Assembly (NCBI GenBank): GCA_947625015.1
Contig: CANQMR010000010.1
Span: 33,679 to 97,678 of the forward strand
DNA length: 64,000 nucleotides
Direction of reading: 5' to 3'
From: an uncultured Lachnospiraceae bacterium
Lineage (GTDB): Bacteria > Bacillota > Clostridia > Lachnospirales > Lachnospiraceae
The notes under the pieces were generated by a model. It saw only the letters and a list, made by a program, of their open reading frames with translations. It did not search any database and was not told the DNA's origin. Below are positions 17,641 to 26,513 of this stretch, in pieces (position 1 is the stretch's first letter; each line of letters starts with the position of its first letter). A program made the translations under genes and the position numbers.

Positions 17641-18159
17641 TTAACAGTTATATTTTGCACATTCCAACTCCATCCGCTTAAAATCCAGGCACTGTTTTCT
17701 GGCGGAAAAATTCTCTCCAGTAATATACTTTTGATAAAGAACATTTGCCGTATTAGTCAAATCACTTATATGTTCGTTACACCATTCTAATTCTTTAATA
17801 AGCAGTTCTTTTTTTCTTCTCGTGTCCATATTATCATGTTTGCGGATTTTTGTATCAATTCGTTGTAGTTGTGCATTTTCAACAGGTATCATAAGATTAA
17901 AATTTAAAACGCCTATCAAAGAGCCATTATATATAATTTTCTTAAAATCTATCTTATCACGCATTTTTTCATGCTTTTTCTTAGGTTTTGACATCGGGAC
18001 ACAATATTTGTGTTCATTACATATAATGATTATGCCAAGAAAAGGGCGTTCATCTTTCCCTATCTGTGGCGATACGGAAAAGATTCTATCATCAATATTA
18101 TGCAGATTTCGGATGTATTTCATGTCTATCCGATAAACTTCTAATGGTAACTGAGTCAT
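17641..18159 (-). CDS. type III toxin-antitoxin toxin, ToxN/AbiQ family endoribonuclease
   Basis: The 172-residue protein matches ToxN/AbiQ in several blocks: an N-terminal YRIDMKYIRNLHNIDDRI strand-helix, then PFLGIIIICNEHKYCVPMSK, which corresponds to the FIGIV---HKY-APL-S segment of ToxN, directly followed by PKKKH (ToxN has PKKWH, containing its key Lys). Next comes GVLNFNLMIPVENAQL, matching the LINLKFMIPI strand of ToxN. The upstream context is also diagnostic: promoter, short non-coding leader, perfect hairpin terminator, then an AGGAGA site just before the ATG. Toxins of this family cut mRNA and their own antitoxin RNA, and often abort phage infection. Local AT content is higher than in the flanking deoC and rnhA genes, suggesting separate acquisition. 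The family subtype (ToxN, CptN or TenpN) is not settled. Confidence 0.85.
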   Translation of the reverse strand: MTQLPLEVYRIDMKYIRNLHNIDDRIFSVSPQIGKDERPFLGIIIICNEHKYCVPMSKPKKKHEKMRDKIDFKKIIYNGSLIGVLNFNLMIPVENAQLQRIDTKIRKHDNMDTRRKKELLIKELEWCNEHISDLTNTANVLYQKYITGENFSARKQCLDFKRMELECAKYNC

Positions 18160-18170
18160 AAAATTCTCCT

Positions 18171-18209
18171 GTAAAATATTTCAAGGACTATGTTGCCATA
18201 GTCCTTGAA
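18171..18209 (-). terminator. intrinsic terminator between antitoxin RNA and toxin
   Basis: A perfect 13-bp stem (18180-18192 with 18197-18209) closes a 4-nt loop, followed on the minus strand by an AT-rich tract containing TTTT. In type III systems such a leaky terminator sets the ratio of antitoxin RNA to toxin mRNA. Confidence 0.8.
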
Positions 18210-18274
18210 TGTAGTGTCACCGCAGCGACGCTAACGCTTTTTGAACGTCCACTTGTTGGCAGGACTCTCCTTTA
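18210..18274 (-). ncRNA. candidate type III antitoxin RNA
   Basis: The interval between the predicted transcription start (about 18273) and the terminator is only about 65 nt and encodes no protein. It sits where type III antitoxin RNAs always lie, immediately 5' of a ToxN-like gene. Clear tandem repeats are not obvious. GTGGACGTTCAA is weakly echoed by GTGACACTACATTCAA about 45 nt later, which would allow one to two degenerate units, the last running into the terminator stem. A GC-rich AGCGTCGCT hairpin lies in the middle. The location is well supported; the repeat structure is uncertain. Confidence 0.6.
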
Positions 18275-18279
18275 ATAGT

Positions 18280-18307
18280 ATTCTATCAAATAAAATTATT
18301 TTGTCAA
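18280..18307 (-). promoter_or_regulatory. promoter of the type III toxin-antitoxin locus
   Basis: On the minus strand a perfect -35 TTGACA (18302-18307) and a -10 TAGAAT (18280-18285) are separated by 16 bp. The site lies just after the RNase H stop codon and before the antitoxin RNA, as expected for a strongly transcribed antitoxin. Confidence 0.8.
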
Positions 18308-18334
18308 CGATTTTTCCAAATTTCCGGATTATTA

Positions 18335-19003
18335 TCACAAACCTAAAGCCTCTTTAGCCAGCCGGTCCGCCATCTCATTATAAGTCACGCCGGTATGGGC
18401 CGCTACCTTCTGAAAGGAAATGCCGATTTCTTTCCGCTTCTCGGCGATAAAGTCTTTATAGCGTATGGTCCCTGCTTTATTGGCTTTCCAGACGTCGTTG
18501 GCCCATTTTTCAATCCCTTCATAATCATAGTAAATGACAATCTCCCGGTATCCATGCTCTATGGCCCAGAGCACAGCCTTTTCGCTGCCGAGTATCTCTC
18601 CTGCCACATTCCGCATTTCCACATAATCCGGGTCCTCGTCGCTGCCATTTAATATAACGACCTCTTCCGGAAGGACCAGCGCACATCCGTAGGCATACTT
18701 CTTCTGGTTGTGGTCATAGCTGCCATCCACATAGGCAATTAAGCGGGTATCTGTGCTGACAGGGTTGTTATTCTCCTCTGCTGAAATTTCCACCGCATTC
18801 TCTCCTGCGACGGCATCCTCCTCTTTCTCAACCTGATAAGCGGATACGCCGGCCTGTTCCATAAATGCCTTTGCCTCCTCTAAGGATGGAAAACTTTTAT
18901 ACACTGCGCCGGAAACCTGATCCACCTGTTGCTTGCATGCCTCCCATGTGAGATAAATCCCCGGTGTTTTTCCCTCTGCTACTGCATAATATTTTTTGCT
19001 CAT
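18335..19003 (-). CDS. rnhA: ribonuclease HI with N-terminal viroplasmin domain
   Basis: Residues 1-50 form a viroplasmin-type hybrid-binding domain (KYYAVAEGKTPGIYLTWEAC, then YKSFPSLEEAKAFME). A linker leads to an RNase HI domain (about 82-222) with the carboxylates in LIAYVDGSYD, NVAGEILGSEKAV, IYYDYEGIEKW and YNEMADRLAKEA, and the His loop in AAHTGVTYNE. It degrades the RNA strand of RNA-DNA hybrids. The 222-residue length fits this two-domain type. It lies 67 bp downstream of the uncharacterised five-gene cluster and could be read through from it. Its own function is housekeeping. Confidence 0.93.
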   Translation of the reverse strand: MSKKYYAVAEGKTPGIYLTWEACKQQVDQVSGAVYKSFPSLEEAKAFMEQAGVSAYQVEKEEDAVAGENAVEISAEENNNPVSTDTRLIAYVDGSYDHNQKKYAYGCALVLPEEVVILNGSDEDPDYVEMRNVAGEILGSEKAVLWAIEHGYREIVIYYDYEGIEKWANDVWKANKAGTIRYKDFIAEKRKEIGISFQKVAAHTGVTYNEMADRLAKEALGL

Positions 19004-19070
19004 ACTTTTATTTCCTCCCTTAAATATATATCATATGTACTACATAACTGCTTTTTCTTCCTGTTCAGCG

Positions 19071-19412
19071 TCAATGCTTCGCCCGTACTTTTTCCCATTC
19101 CTCATACCGGGCGGCATACTGCGCATTTAACCATTCCACAAGCTGCTCCTTTCCCGCCTCGTCAAAGGGAAAGGTCTCTACAGTCTTTTGCTCCTCAGGC
19201 GTTGCGTCAAAGCTATAAGGCTCCGGCCAGATTATCACCTGAAACAGCGCATCCCCCTTTTTATCCGACGGCTTTAACGCCACATCTTCCATAGGAGCCC
19301 TCGCAATGCGGAAACGCATTCCTCTGTGGCTTCCATAATATGGTATTCCATGTTCATACCACGAAATGCCGTAAGACGCCTTATTTTCAATGGGAATTAT
19401 CTTCTCCTCCAT
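19071..19412 (-). CDS. small conserved protein of unknown function (113 aa), last gene of solenoid/actin-like cluster
   Basis: I place the start at ATG 19412 (MEEKIIPIENKASYGISW), which has AGGAGG 6 bp upstream; an alternative ATG 21 bp earlier lacks one. The protein is soluble, with aromatic-rich strands (ISWYEHGIPYYGSHRGMRFRI) and a helical C-terminus (EQLVEWLNAQYAARYEEWEKV). No signal peptide, helix-turn-helix or catalytic motif is apparent. It follows the 391-residue membrane protein gene with an 11-nt gap, so it is almost certainly part of the same operon. I do not recognise the family. Confidence 0.75.
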   Translation of the reverse strand: MEEKIIPIENKASYGISWYEHGIPYYGSHRGMRFRIARAPMEDVALKPSDKKGDALFQVIIWPEPYSFDATPEEQKTVETFPFDEAGKEQLVEWLNAQYAARYEEWEKVRAKH

Positions 19413-19422
19413 GTCTGTCCTC

Positions 19423-20598
19423 CTAATGTACATTAATATGATAAAGCTCCAGCGTTTTCCTCACCTGGCTGCGTAGCTCCGGATTGGTCTTTAACAGTTC
19501 CTTAATCTCTTTTAATCCATTTAAGCGCATTTTATCATTATAGGCAATCTGTTCCCTTAGCTTCTGCCTGCGCACATTCAGGGAATGTTTGACCTCCACC
19601 ATCTCCCGGCTGTCAATCAGCGCTAAAGACTGCTTGGCCCAGATATCCGGGTCCTTCACCCCGTTGGAAAACAGCAGCTTGGAAAGAGCGTCTGAAAACT
19701 CCCGCAAATCCCCGGAGGTCTTCTGGAATTTTCTCACCTCGTCTACCATAATCAAATACTGGTCGTAGAGATATTCCAACTCCCGCAGGCTTTTCACATG
19801 ATATTTATCATACAGATAATCCAGCATGGCGGTATTGTTAATATACTTAATCTTTACCTTATTCATCAGGTTAATGGCCCGGTTCTCCTTCTTCTCCGAT
19901 ACCTTAAATTCATAGGAAAGATTCTTAAAGGTCACGACGCACAAAGCCGCCATCAACGCCACCACCAGCAGAATCATTAAAACCGGAATTACCATTGCCG
20001 TCTTCGTCAGCATCCCGACGACAACCAAAGTAACTACCAAAAGCAGCGATATTGTTCCAAAGCCAATCGTGAACATCCGAAGTCTGGCCTGCCGCTCCTC
20101 AATGGATTCCTGAAGATATTCCTGGGTATTTTTCTCTCCCTCTAAATGCTTCATATCCCGCTTAATCTTCATATCCATATCCTCTAAATCCTTAAGCTGC
20201 CCGAAAATCTTTGTCAAATCCTTCTCCATTCCCTGTATCATGCGGAAATTTTCATCACTAATCCGGTCGTCGGAATGCAGGAAAGCAGAAGTCTCATTTT
20301 CCAGAAAAGCAATCTTTTTGGCAATGTCCGCAATCTCCTTTCGCACATTGTCCGGCAGGGCTTCAATGGTCTGGATATCCTTAAAATAAGAAGTCACCAG
20401 TTCATATTCCACCCGCAGATCCTCCATCAGATAGGTGGTCTCTACAATCTGGTCGCACTTAAAGGCAATATCCTCCTCCGGCCCCTTGGCCTTTGCCGCC
20501 TGTCTGGACAAAAAGGTATCAATGCTCTCATATTCAAAGGTTTCCTCCGTAACCTCTTCCTTTGTAAACAAATCTTTTACCGAACTCAGTAATCCCAT
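19423..20598 (-). CDS. coiled-coil membrane protein of unknown function (391 aa)
   Basis: An N-terminal cytoplasmic half (1-174) is rich in heptad-like helices. Two adjacent transmembrane helices (about 176-194 and 199-219) are joined by a very short loop (LTKTAMV). A C-terminal cytoplasmic half (220-391) is again helical and charged. This hairpin-membrane, two-sided coiled-coil layout recalls scaffold or septation-associated proteins, but no family is recognised. It lies 48 bp downstream of the TPR protein and 11 bp upstream of the 113-residue gene. It may anchor the cytoplasmic proteins of the cluster to the membrane; this is inference from topology and order. Confidence 0.8.
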   Translation of the reverse strand: MGLLSSVKDLFTKEEVTEETFEYESIDTFLSRQAAKAKGPEEDIAFKCDQIVETTYLMEDLRVEYELVTSYFKDIQTIEALPDNVRKEIADIAKKIAFLENETSAFLHSDDRISDENFRMIQGMEKDLTKIFGQLKDLEDMDMKIKRDMKHLEGEKNTQEYLQESIEERQARLRMFTIGFGTISLLLVVTLVVVGMLTKTAMVIPVLMILLVVALMAALCVVTFKNLSYEFKVSEKKENRAINLMNKVKIKYINNTAMLDYLYDKYHVKSLRELEYLYDQYLIMVDEVRKFQKTSGDLREFSDALSKLLFSNGVKDPDIWAKQSLALIDSREMVEVKHSLNVRRQKLREQIAYNDKMRLNGLKEIKELLKTNPELRSQVRKTLELYHINVH

Positions 20599-20646
20599 TT
20601 ATACCGCTCCCTGTTATATCCGTAATTGTAAACCATCTGCGCTAAA

Positions 20647-21480
20647 TCACACAGACTGTTCGCGAAATTCTGTCTTTAAATGTTCAATCACCGTATCCAT
20701 ACGCTTGCTGAAATCTGTCAGATTATTTTTCTCATAGTGGAATATGGCCTTCTCCATTCTATGATAGATCGGCGAGCCTACGACATCCTCTTCGGTATCC
20801 TGCAAGGCGTCATAGATGGAATCTACCATCTCCTCTGCCCCGTAAAGCCGGGCCGTCTCTTCCACTTCCCGCCGCTCCTTCATCGTCGCCATCAGCAACA
20901 GGTATTCATAGATGGACCGGGTATTCCTCGCAAGCTCAAAGGCTTTCAGGTAAGACGCCATGGCTTCCTCTAACTCAAAGTTATGGGCTAACGCCACCGC
21001 CCGGTTATGATAGATTGTTCCTTTTTGCTGCGGATTGTTTATGTCCGGATACTGTTCTAATATCTCATCATATATGGCCGCCGCCTTAATATATTTACGG
21101 TACCGAAGGAAACCGTCCGCCTGCAGCTTACGGAACTGGGGCGGCGTCAAACCTTTCATCCGCTCTAACTGAAATATAAATTCCTTAATCTCCGCTATCG
21201 TATAAAATTCCTTATAAGTCAGGATTGTCGTCAGCAAATCGGTTAAGTCCGCCTGTTTTTTCTCCTTGATCGCCCGGAGTTTATCGGCAAGCTCCGGCAG
21301 ATGCAGCCCATCCTCAATCCAGTTAAACATGAGCGTACCGATATATTCCCCGGCAACCAAAGCGATATTATTGTAGATATAATAACAAAGCTCCTCATAG
21401 GAAAAAACTTCGATTCTGGTATTGGGAAAAATATATGAAGTTTCCGCCGGCTGCGTTTCGCACAAGATCACTCTGCCCAT
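20647..21480 (-). CDS. TPR-like helical repeat protein (277 aa)
   Basis: The N-terminal 75 residues form an unfamiliar domain (MGRVILCETQPAETSYIF, then LCYYIYNNIALVAGEYIGT). The rest is helical with TPR-like units, for example ADGFLRYRKYIKAAAIYDEILEQYP followed by IYHNRAVALAHNFELEEAMASYLKAF. (Each quoted run is a part of the repeat.) TPR units mediate protein-protein contacts. No catalytic motif or membrane helix is visible. It lies 32 bp after the actin-fold-like gene and 48 bp before the membrane coiled-coil gene, consistent with a bridging role in one complex. No name can be assigned. Confidence 0.78.
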   Translation of the reverse strand: MGRVILCETQPAETSYIFPNTRIEVFSYEELCYYIYNNIALVAGEYIGTLMFNWIEDGLHLPELADKLRAIKEKKQADLTDLLTTILTYKEFYTIAEIKEFIFQLERMKGLTPPQFRKLQADGFLRYRKYIKAAAIYDEILEQYPDINNPQQKGTIYHNRAVALAHNFELEEAMASYLKAFELARNTRSIYEYLLLMATMKERREVEETARLYGAEEMVDSIYDALQDTEEDVVGSPIYHRMEKAIFHYEKNNLTDFSKRMDTVIEHLKTEFREQSV

Positions 21481-21512
21481 AGCATATCCTTTCTCTCATC
21501 TTTTATCACAAT

Positions 21513-22778
21513 TCATAGCCCTTCGCTTATGGAAAATTCTTTCCGGTAAATCTTATTGGTGGTGGGATAGATTCTTCCAAATCCCATATCCCGGATCACA
21601 ATCGCCCCCGTACGCTCGTCTAAAAGCTCCACCTCCAAAGAGAGCTTTGTGGTCTTCGGCGGCCGTCTGGGAAGGCCATGAATCTCAATAATCTCCTTTT
21701 GCATATCCTTTGTAATCTTATCCCTGTACATCAGATTGATTCGGTTGGTATCGTCCAAAAATACAGTTACCCTGCCCTTCATATTATACCACTCCCTGCC
21801 GCCTAAAGCGATGGGATAAAAGGTATTCTTTCCCTCCATATCCCCAATATTCACGCCAATATCAAAGGGAATGGCCGACTCGGTACACAGCACGCAGTCC
21901 TTATCCTTTTCATAGGCGCCGTAACGGGCATGATAACAGGCTCCCTTGGTGTAGATGTTCTGCCCCATAAATACCCGTCTGCCGTCGCACAGCACATTGG
22001 CCGCCTCCTCAATCCATTTATCGTTAAAGCCGGGGCCGGTCAAATACACAGTGGAAATGTATGTCTCCCTCATCTTTCCTTTGGCAATCCCCGCAAAATA
22101 ATGGTCTAACTCCTCCACATCCTCAAAAAGCCGGGCGTAGGGCATCTCCTTTGTCAGGTCATTGCGGCCTAATTGAAAAATACGCATATTGCCCTGCTGC
22201 TTTTTATCTATGCGGTAATATTCCATTCCGTCATGGCCATACTCAAACATGGCCACGCTGTTTGTGTGGAGCCGTTCATCCTGATTCATGACATACTGAA
22301 AAAATGCATTCTCATGGCTCATGATGTAAAAAGCGTCCTTCGGAAGGGAAAGCTCCCGCCGCAATTTTTCCAGCACATGATACAACTTGGGGTGGTATTT
22401 CTCCATGGTAACCGTAAGCCCTTTTAACTGATATTCCTCTGAGCGCGACAGAAAATCCCCGATGTGCGTTTTCAGCAAAATAAGCAGCAGCTCTTCATAG
22501 GTATAAGCCGTTCCGTCAACTGATACCGTTTCCCCGGAATCAATGTTGACGGCCACATCCTCCACCATGGTTCCCATCTCCTGAAAACGAATGGAACTGA
22601 CATTATTGCCCACATACCATTTCTTCCCTTCCTCGGAATAAAACATGACGTTGGGAAGTTGATAGGTTTCCGTATTATTCAGTTGATACACCGATTCCGG
22701 TTCCTTCTTGTCCTCCCGGAAATAGCTTAACTGCACATTCTTCCTGCACAGATCAAGCCCTAAATAAATCTCTTTCAT
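21513..22778 (-). CDS. actin/Hsp70-fold-like protein, DUF5716-like
   Basis: The N-terminus MKEIYLGLDLCRKNVQLSYF resembles the phosphate-1 strand-turn-strand of the actin/Hsp70 ATPase fold (a conserved Asp in GLDL). A later YLTGPGFNDKWIEEAANVLC fits the adenosine-binding turn-helix, and the region around GACYHARYGAYE fits the helix where Hsp70-like proteins end subdomain IIB. The last 90 residues are beta-rich (KGRVTVFLDDTNRINLMYRD). I recall this family as DUF5716 in Lachnospiraceae, always near the giant DUF5717 protein encoded here 42 bp upstream; the name is from memory. It may be a nucleotide-dependent switch or scaffold. Catalytic competence cannot be judged by eye. Confidence 0.72.
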   Translation of the reverse strand: MKEIYLGLDLCRKNVQLSYFREDKKEPESVYQLNNTETYQLPNVMFYSEEGKKWYVGNNVSSIRFQEMGTMVEDVAVNIDSGETVSVDGTAYTYEELLLILLKTHIGDFLSRSEEYQLKGLTVTMEKYHPKLYHVLEKLRRELSLPKDAFYIMSHENAFFQYVMNQDERLHTNSVAMFEYGHDGMEYYRIDKKQQGNMRIFQLGRNDLTKEMPYARLFEDVEELDHYFAGIAKGKMRETYISTVYLTGPGFNDKWIEEAANVLCDGRRVFMGQNIYTKGACYHARYGAYEKDKDCVLCTESAIPFDIGVNIGDMEGKNTFYPIALGGREWYNMKGRVTVFLDDTNRINLMYRDKITKDMQKEIIEIHGLPRRPPKTTKLSLEVELLDERTGAIVIRDMGFGRIYPTTNKIYRKEFSISEGL

Positions 22779-22819
22779 CTCTATCCCTTCATTATCTGCG
22801 CCCTGCTAAAAAACAGGCG

Positions 22820-25800
22820 TCAATCCAGCAGCTCCAGATTTTCCTCCACAACCGCGGACAGCTTCAAATATTTGTCAATCTTATCAATCAGTGTCTGATG
22901 TTCTCCAATCTCCTGATTCACCACCATGGAATTGAGCATCTCAAACCGGTTCTCATAGGTATCCATCTCCCCTTTGGCCTTCATGCCCTCGCTCTCATAA
23001 ATCCGGGTATGCCCCGCATACTCCTCCGGCATCTCATAAAGCAGGTTCTCTCCATGAAACAATACAAACTCCTTCATATAATATCCCGGCAGGATTTCCA
23101 TCATTCTTGCCTCTTTATTACATTCCGGCTTGTCCACACCGGACTGGATACCGTATTGAAACTTAATCACCTTTCCCGCCTTATCCTTTGTCACCACATA
23201 GGTCATCAGGAACAAATCCTTCGGCAGTCTGGCATACCGCTTGAATTTCCGGAAAAAGGGAAGTAAAATCCCCCGTTTCACAAAATATTCCAACTGCTTT
23301 TTCAGCCATTTTACCTCATCTTCCTCTAAATTCGTCCGGCGGCTTAAGGACAGCAGCATTGCCGCAAGGCACATATCGTCCTCTAACTGTCCAAGCTGCA
23401 TCTGCTGATACAGGGAACGAAAATAGGTATCCGGCAGATCCTTATCCTCCACCAGATAGGCAAAGGCGGCCCGTTTGAAAAAGGCTTTTACCACCATGCC
23501 GCCCCGCTTTTTCTCCACAAAAGAGGTAAAGACCGGAAACACTTCGTTGTCCCACTGCTCGGTATAAAGAGTCTGGCAGATAATATTCTCCTCCAAAAGT
23601 TCCAGCCTTGCCAGCCTGCTGTCAGCCCGTTTCCACAGCTTAAGCATATCCTTGACGCTGCTCTGGTAAGCGTCCACCAGATAAGACAAAACCTGCGGGG
23701 ACTCCTGTCCAAGACGGTAGAGATAACAGGCAATGGAAATCAGCGTCTCGTCATTTTCATAATCCGGAACGGTTCTGACCTTCTCCACCAGCTCTGTCAG
23801 CCTCTCCGCCGAAACGCCCTGATACCCAAACCGTTTCACTGCTTCAAAGGCGGTATCGTAAAGGCCGCACGCCAAAAGATCACTCATGTATTCCACTCCG
23901 TCATGGGAGGCGACAAACTGCATATCCATCCTGTCTAAATAGCTGCGCATAATATCCATGTCCTGATGCTCATGATAATACCGGACAATGCCAAAAATTG
24001 CCTGCTGCCTGGTCTCCTCGCTAATCTCCGGGAAAGTCAGGATATCCCTGGCTATGTTGACCTCTCTCGCTGTAGCCGTATCATATGCTTTCCATGCATC
24101 ATAACGGTAAAGCACATAGCGGTAATCATCCGCCGCATACTGCCCCAAAATATCCATATATTCCGCCTCGTCCACCAGCTTTTGCAGCTTATAGGGAATG
24201 GTGCTGATGAAGCGGTTCTGCTGACGGTCCACCAAAGAAATCACAGCGGACTCCGTAATCATATCCACATAAGCTGCATGGTTTCTCACCGGCACTACCG
24301 TCTCTTTATCCAGCTCTTTATGGGAAACCACTACGGCAATGATATCGTCGTTGGCAACCGTTAATTTGCGCTTAAAAATAATCTTGACTAACTCCGGGGC
24401 AAACTGGGCCGTCACCGCCTGCGGGCGCAAAAATTCGGAATAGAGAATACTTAAGTCGTCGCTGACATTGCCCTTGATAATCTGGCCCTGCATAAAAGCC
24501 TCCATATTGGGCAGATATTCCTCATACTGTCCCAAATACTGCCGCCGGTTCACAATCACGTTGGCATAGAGGTAAGCATACTCGCTGTCGGACAGAAAGC
24601 TCTTATAATTAAAGTAACGGAGCACAGAATCCGGTATCAAATCATAGCGGCTGTGGTCCATGCTGCGGAGATAATTCTCCTGTATTCCCACCAGCTTATA
24701 ACCGCATTTAATGCCCTCCAGATAATACGGATGGTAACGATGCTCTAACCTCCCTCCCTTAATCAGGAGGCTGCACATAATCCGCACAATATCCGGCTTA
24801 TGGTCCCTTTCATAAAGGATATCCAACAGCGAAAATACCTTGGGGTTAAAATTCTTTTCTCTGGCCGCAAGCTGAAGAAATTCCTCCTCCGCCTCCTTGC
24901 CGAGATAATCGTTCCTAAGGCCAAACCGCAAAGCCGCAAGCTCCGTCTTTGAAAGCTTTTTCAAAAGCAACGGTTCCTCGCTAATGATATCGCAGGCCTC
25001 TAAAGCCAGTATCGGACTTTCATATCCGCCTACATATAATCCCTCAATCTGGGATAACATAAATCCCCGGTCTGTCTGATACCGCTCGTCCAAATAGATT
25101 AACAGCCAGAAATAGAATAGTTTATCACTTTCCCTCTCTAAGGCCGCCTCGATTGTCTGACAGGCCAGCGAAATCTGCTCCGGCTCCTTAGATAACATTG
25201 CCTTTAAATACAGATAATAGCAGTGTTCCTTTGCCCCCCGCATGGCTTTATCCATATCCGCCTCCATCCGGCGGATCTCCTGTATGGCGTTATCCTCCCT
25301 GCCGGCCAAGATATTCATATGCAAAAGCCCTAACTTATATAGCCCGGTCTCCGGCTCTAACTCAATCAGGCTGTGAAGGGAGACTCTGCTCTGTTCCACA
25401 AACTGATGAAGGGGCAGTTTGCTGGTGCGGTAATCCAGATAATTATGTATCAACGCGGCTGTTTCCAGCTTCTTCATTCGCCGGTTGTGGTCCCTGTGAA
25501 CCAATATCCGGGAGGGTTCCTCCGGCTTGCATATACTAATGGCAACTTCAATCTTCTGATAGGTATTCTCTAAGATAATGTGGCCGTTGGCTCCCTGATG
25601 TTCATCTAACTGCTCCGGGTCCAAAGAATAGGAAAGGGTGCACACATCTCCCTCATAATCCATGCTGCGAAGTTCGGATTGGTGCAGGATAATAAATCTG
25701 GAATCCGCCTTTACCTGCATCCGGCAGTACCCCCATGTATTTTTCAAAAATACCAGCTCATGCTCCTCCCGCATCTTAGGAAACGGGAACTGGAATCTGT

Positions 25801-26392
25801 CGTGCTGCACCTGTAAGGTAAGCGCACGTTTCTTATGAATGTAGACCAGAAATTCTTCCAACGCCTGATTCTTGTCTACGGAATCCTTAAGGGTCTGGTA
25901 AGCCGCCAGATAATGGGGCTGATCCTTGAGGAGAGTGCGGGCAAATTCGCCGGAATAAAAAATCTGCAAAGCCCTGTCCCAGTCCTCCTCCGCCAGCGCG
26001 GAAAATTTCATCAGGTCCTCTAACGCCGTTCCGTTTACGGCGATAAAGGGAGCGACAATCTCAATGCTGTAGGGAATCTTCTGCTCTAAGCCATTGCCGA
26101 TTAAATATATATTGCCGTCAAAGGTGCTGCCCTTTTTTCTTCTGGCCGCATCAAAAGTAAACCGGATTGTCCCTTTTCTGCCAATCAGGCTGTGGTCTTC
26201 AAAGCGCAGTAAATAAGCGTCGTCATATACCATCATCTTAAAGGGAATATCGTTATCTGAGTAAAGCTCTATGCTTCCGGTATAGACGCTGCCCGCCTCT
26301 ATCTTTAATTGCAAAAAGGTCTTTGAAACCCTCACCTTGGGATATTCCACATAGAAATCACCCTTGGCATACTGTTCAATCTTACTTTTCAT
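22820..26392 (-). CDS. giant solenoid-like protein (1190 aa), DUF5717-like
   Basis: The first 130 residues are beta-rich, with successive strands such as VRVSKTFLQLKIEAGSVYTG and GTIRFTFDAARRKKGST, resembling an Ig-like or MSP-like module. A long helical body follows (about 300-1000) in which paired helices of 30-40 residues recur, like TPR or HEAT solenoids (for example DIARDILTFPEISEETRQQA-type units). The C-terminal 130 residues return to a beta pattern containing FQYGIQSGVDKPE. No signal peptide or membrane helix is present, so the protein is cytoplasmic. It is the first gene of the cluster, followed by the actin-like, TPR, membrane and small genes. It matches what I remember as DUF5717. 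A scaffold role is inference. Confidence 0.78.
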   Translation of the reverse strand: MKSKIEQYAKGDFYVEYPKVRVSKTFLQLKIEAGSVYTGSIELYSDNDIPFKMMVYDDAYLLRFEDHSLIGRKGTIRFTFDAARRKKGSTFDGNIYLIGNGLEQKIPYSIEIVAPFIAVNGTALEDLMKFSALAEEDWDRALQIFYSGEFARTLLKDQPHYLAAYQTLKDSVDKNQALEEFLVYIHKKRALTLQVQHDRFQFPFPKMREEHELVFLKNTWGYCRMQVKADSRFIILHQSELRSMDYEGDVCTLSYSLDPEQLDEHQGANGHIILENTYQKIEVAISICKPEEPSRILVHRDHNRRMKKLETAALIHNYLDYRTSKLPLHQFVEQSRVSLHSLIELEPETGLYKLGLLHMNILAGREDNAIQEIRRMEADMDKAMRGAKEHCYYLYLKAMLSKEPEQISLACQTIEAALERESDKLFYFWLLIYLDERYQTDRGFMLSQIEGLYVGGYESPILALEACDIISEEPLLLKKLSKTELAALRFGLRNDYLGKEAEEEFLQLAAREKNFNPKVFSLLDILYERDHKPDIVRIMCSLLIKGGRLEHRYHPYYLEGIKCGYKLVGIQENYLRSMDHSRYDLIPDSVLRYFNYKSFLSDSEYAYLYANVIVNRRQYLGQYEEYLPNMEAFMQGQIIKGNVSDDLSILYSEFLRPQAVTAQFAPELVKIIFKRKLTVANDDIIAVVVSHKELDKETVVPVRNHAAYVDMITESAVISLVDRQQNRFISTIPYKLQKLVDEAEYMDILGQYAADDYRYVLYRYDAWKAYDTATAREVNIARDILTFPEISEETRQQAIFGIVRYYHEHQDMDIMRSYLDRMDMQFVASHDGVEYMSDLLACGLYDTAFEAVKRFGYQGVSAERLTELVEKVRTVPDYENDETLISIACYLYRLGQESPQVLSYLVDAYQSSVKDMLKLWKRADSRLARLELLEENIICQTLYTEQWDNEVFPVFTSFVEKKRGGMVVKAFFKRAAFAYLVEDKDLPDTYFRSLYQQMQLGQLEDDMCLAAMLLSLSRRTNLEEDEVKWLKKQLEYFVKRGILLPFFRKFKRYARLPKDLFLMTYVVTKDKAGKVIKFQYGIQSGVDKPECNKEARMMEILPGYYMKEFVLFHGENLLYEMPEEYAGHTRIYESEGMKAKGEMDTYENRFEMLNSMVVNQEIGEHQTLIDKIDKYLKLSAVVEENLELLD

Positions 26393-26411
26393 TGGTATTT
26401 ACTCCGAAGTC

Positions 26412-26440
26412 TTGATGTTTTACAATTCAGATTGTATAAT
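26412..26440 (+). promoter_or_regulatory. promoter of the aminotransferase gene
   Basis: TTGATG (26412-26417) and TATAAT (26435-26440) are spaced by 17 bp in the 121-bp divergent region between the giant solenoid gene and the aminotransferase gene. A second TATAAT on the opposite strand (within 26455-26470) probably serves the divergent cluster, but its -35 box is weak. Confidence 0.65.
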
Positions 26441-26513
26441 TAAGCATATATTGAATAGATTATAACAAATTTTACGGCAGATTAAAAGATAAAATGGAAA
26501 GAAGGTATATTTT

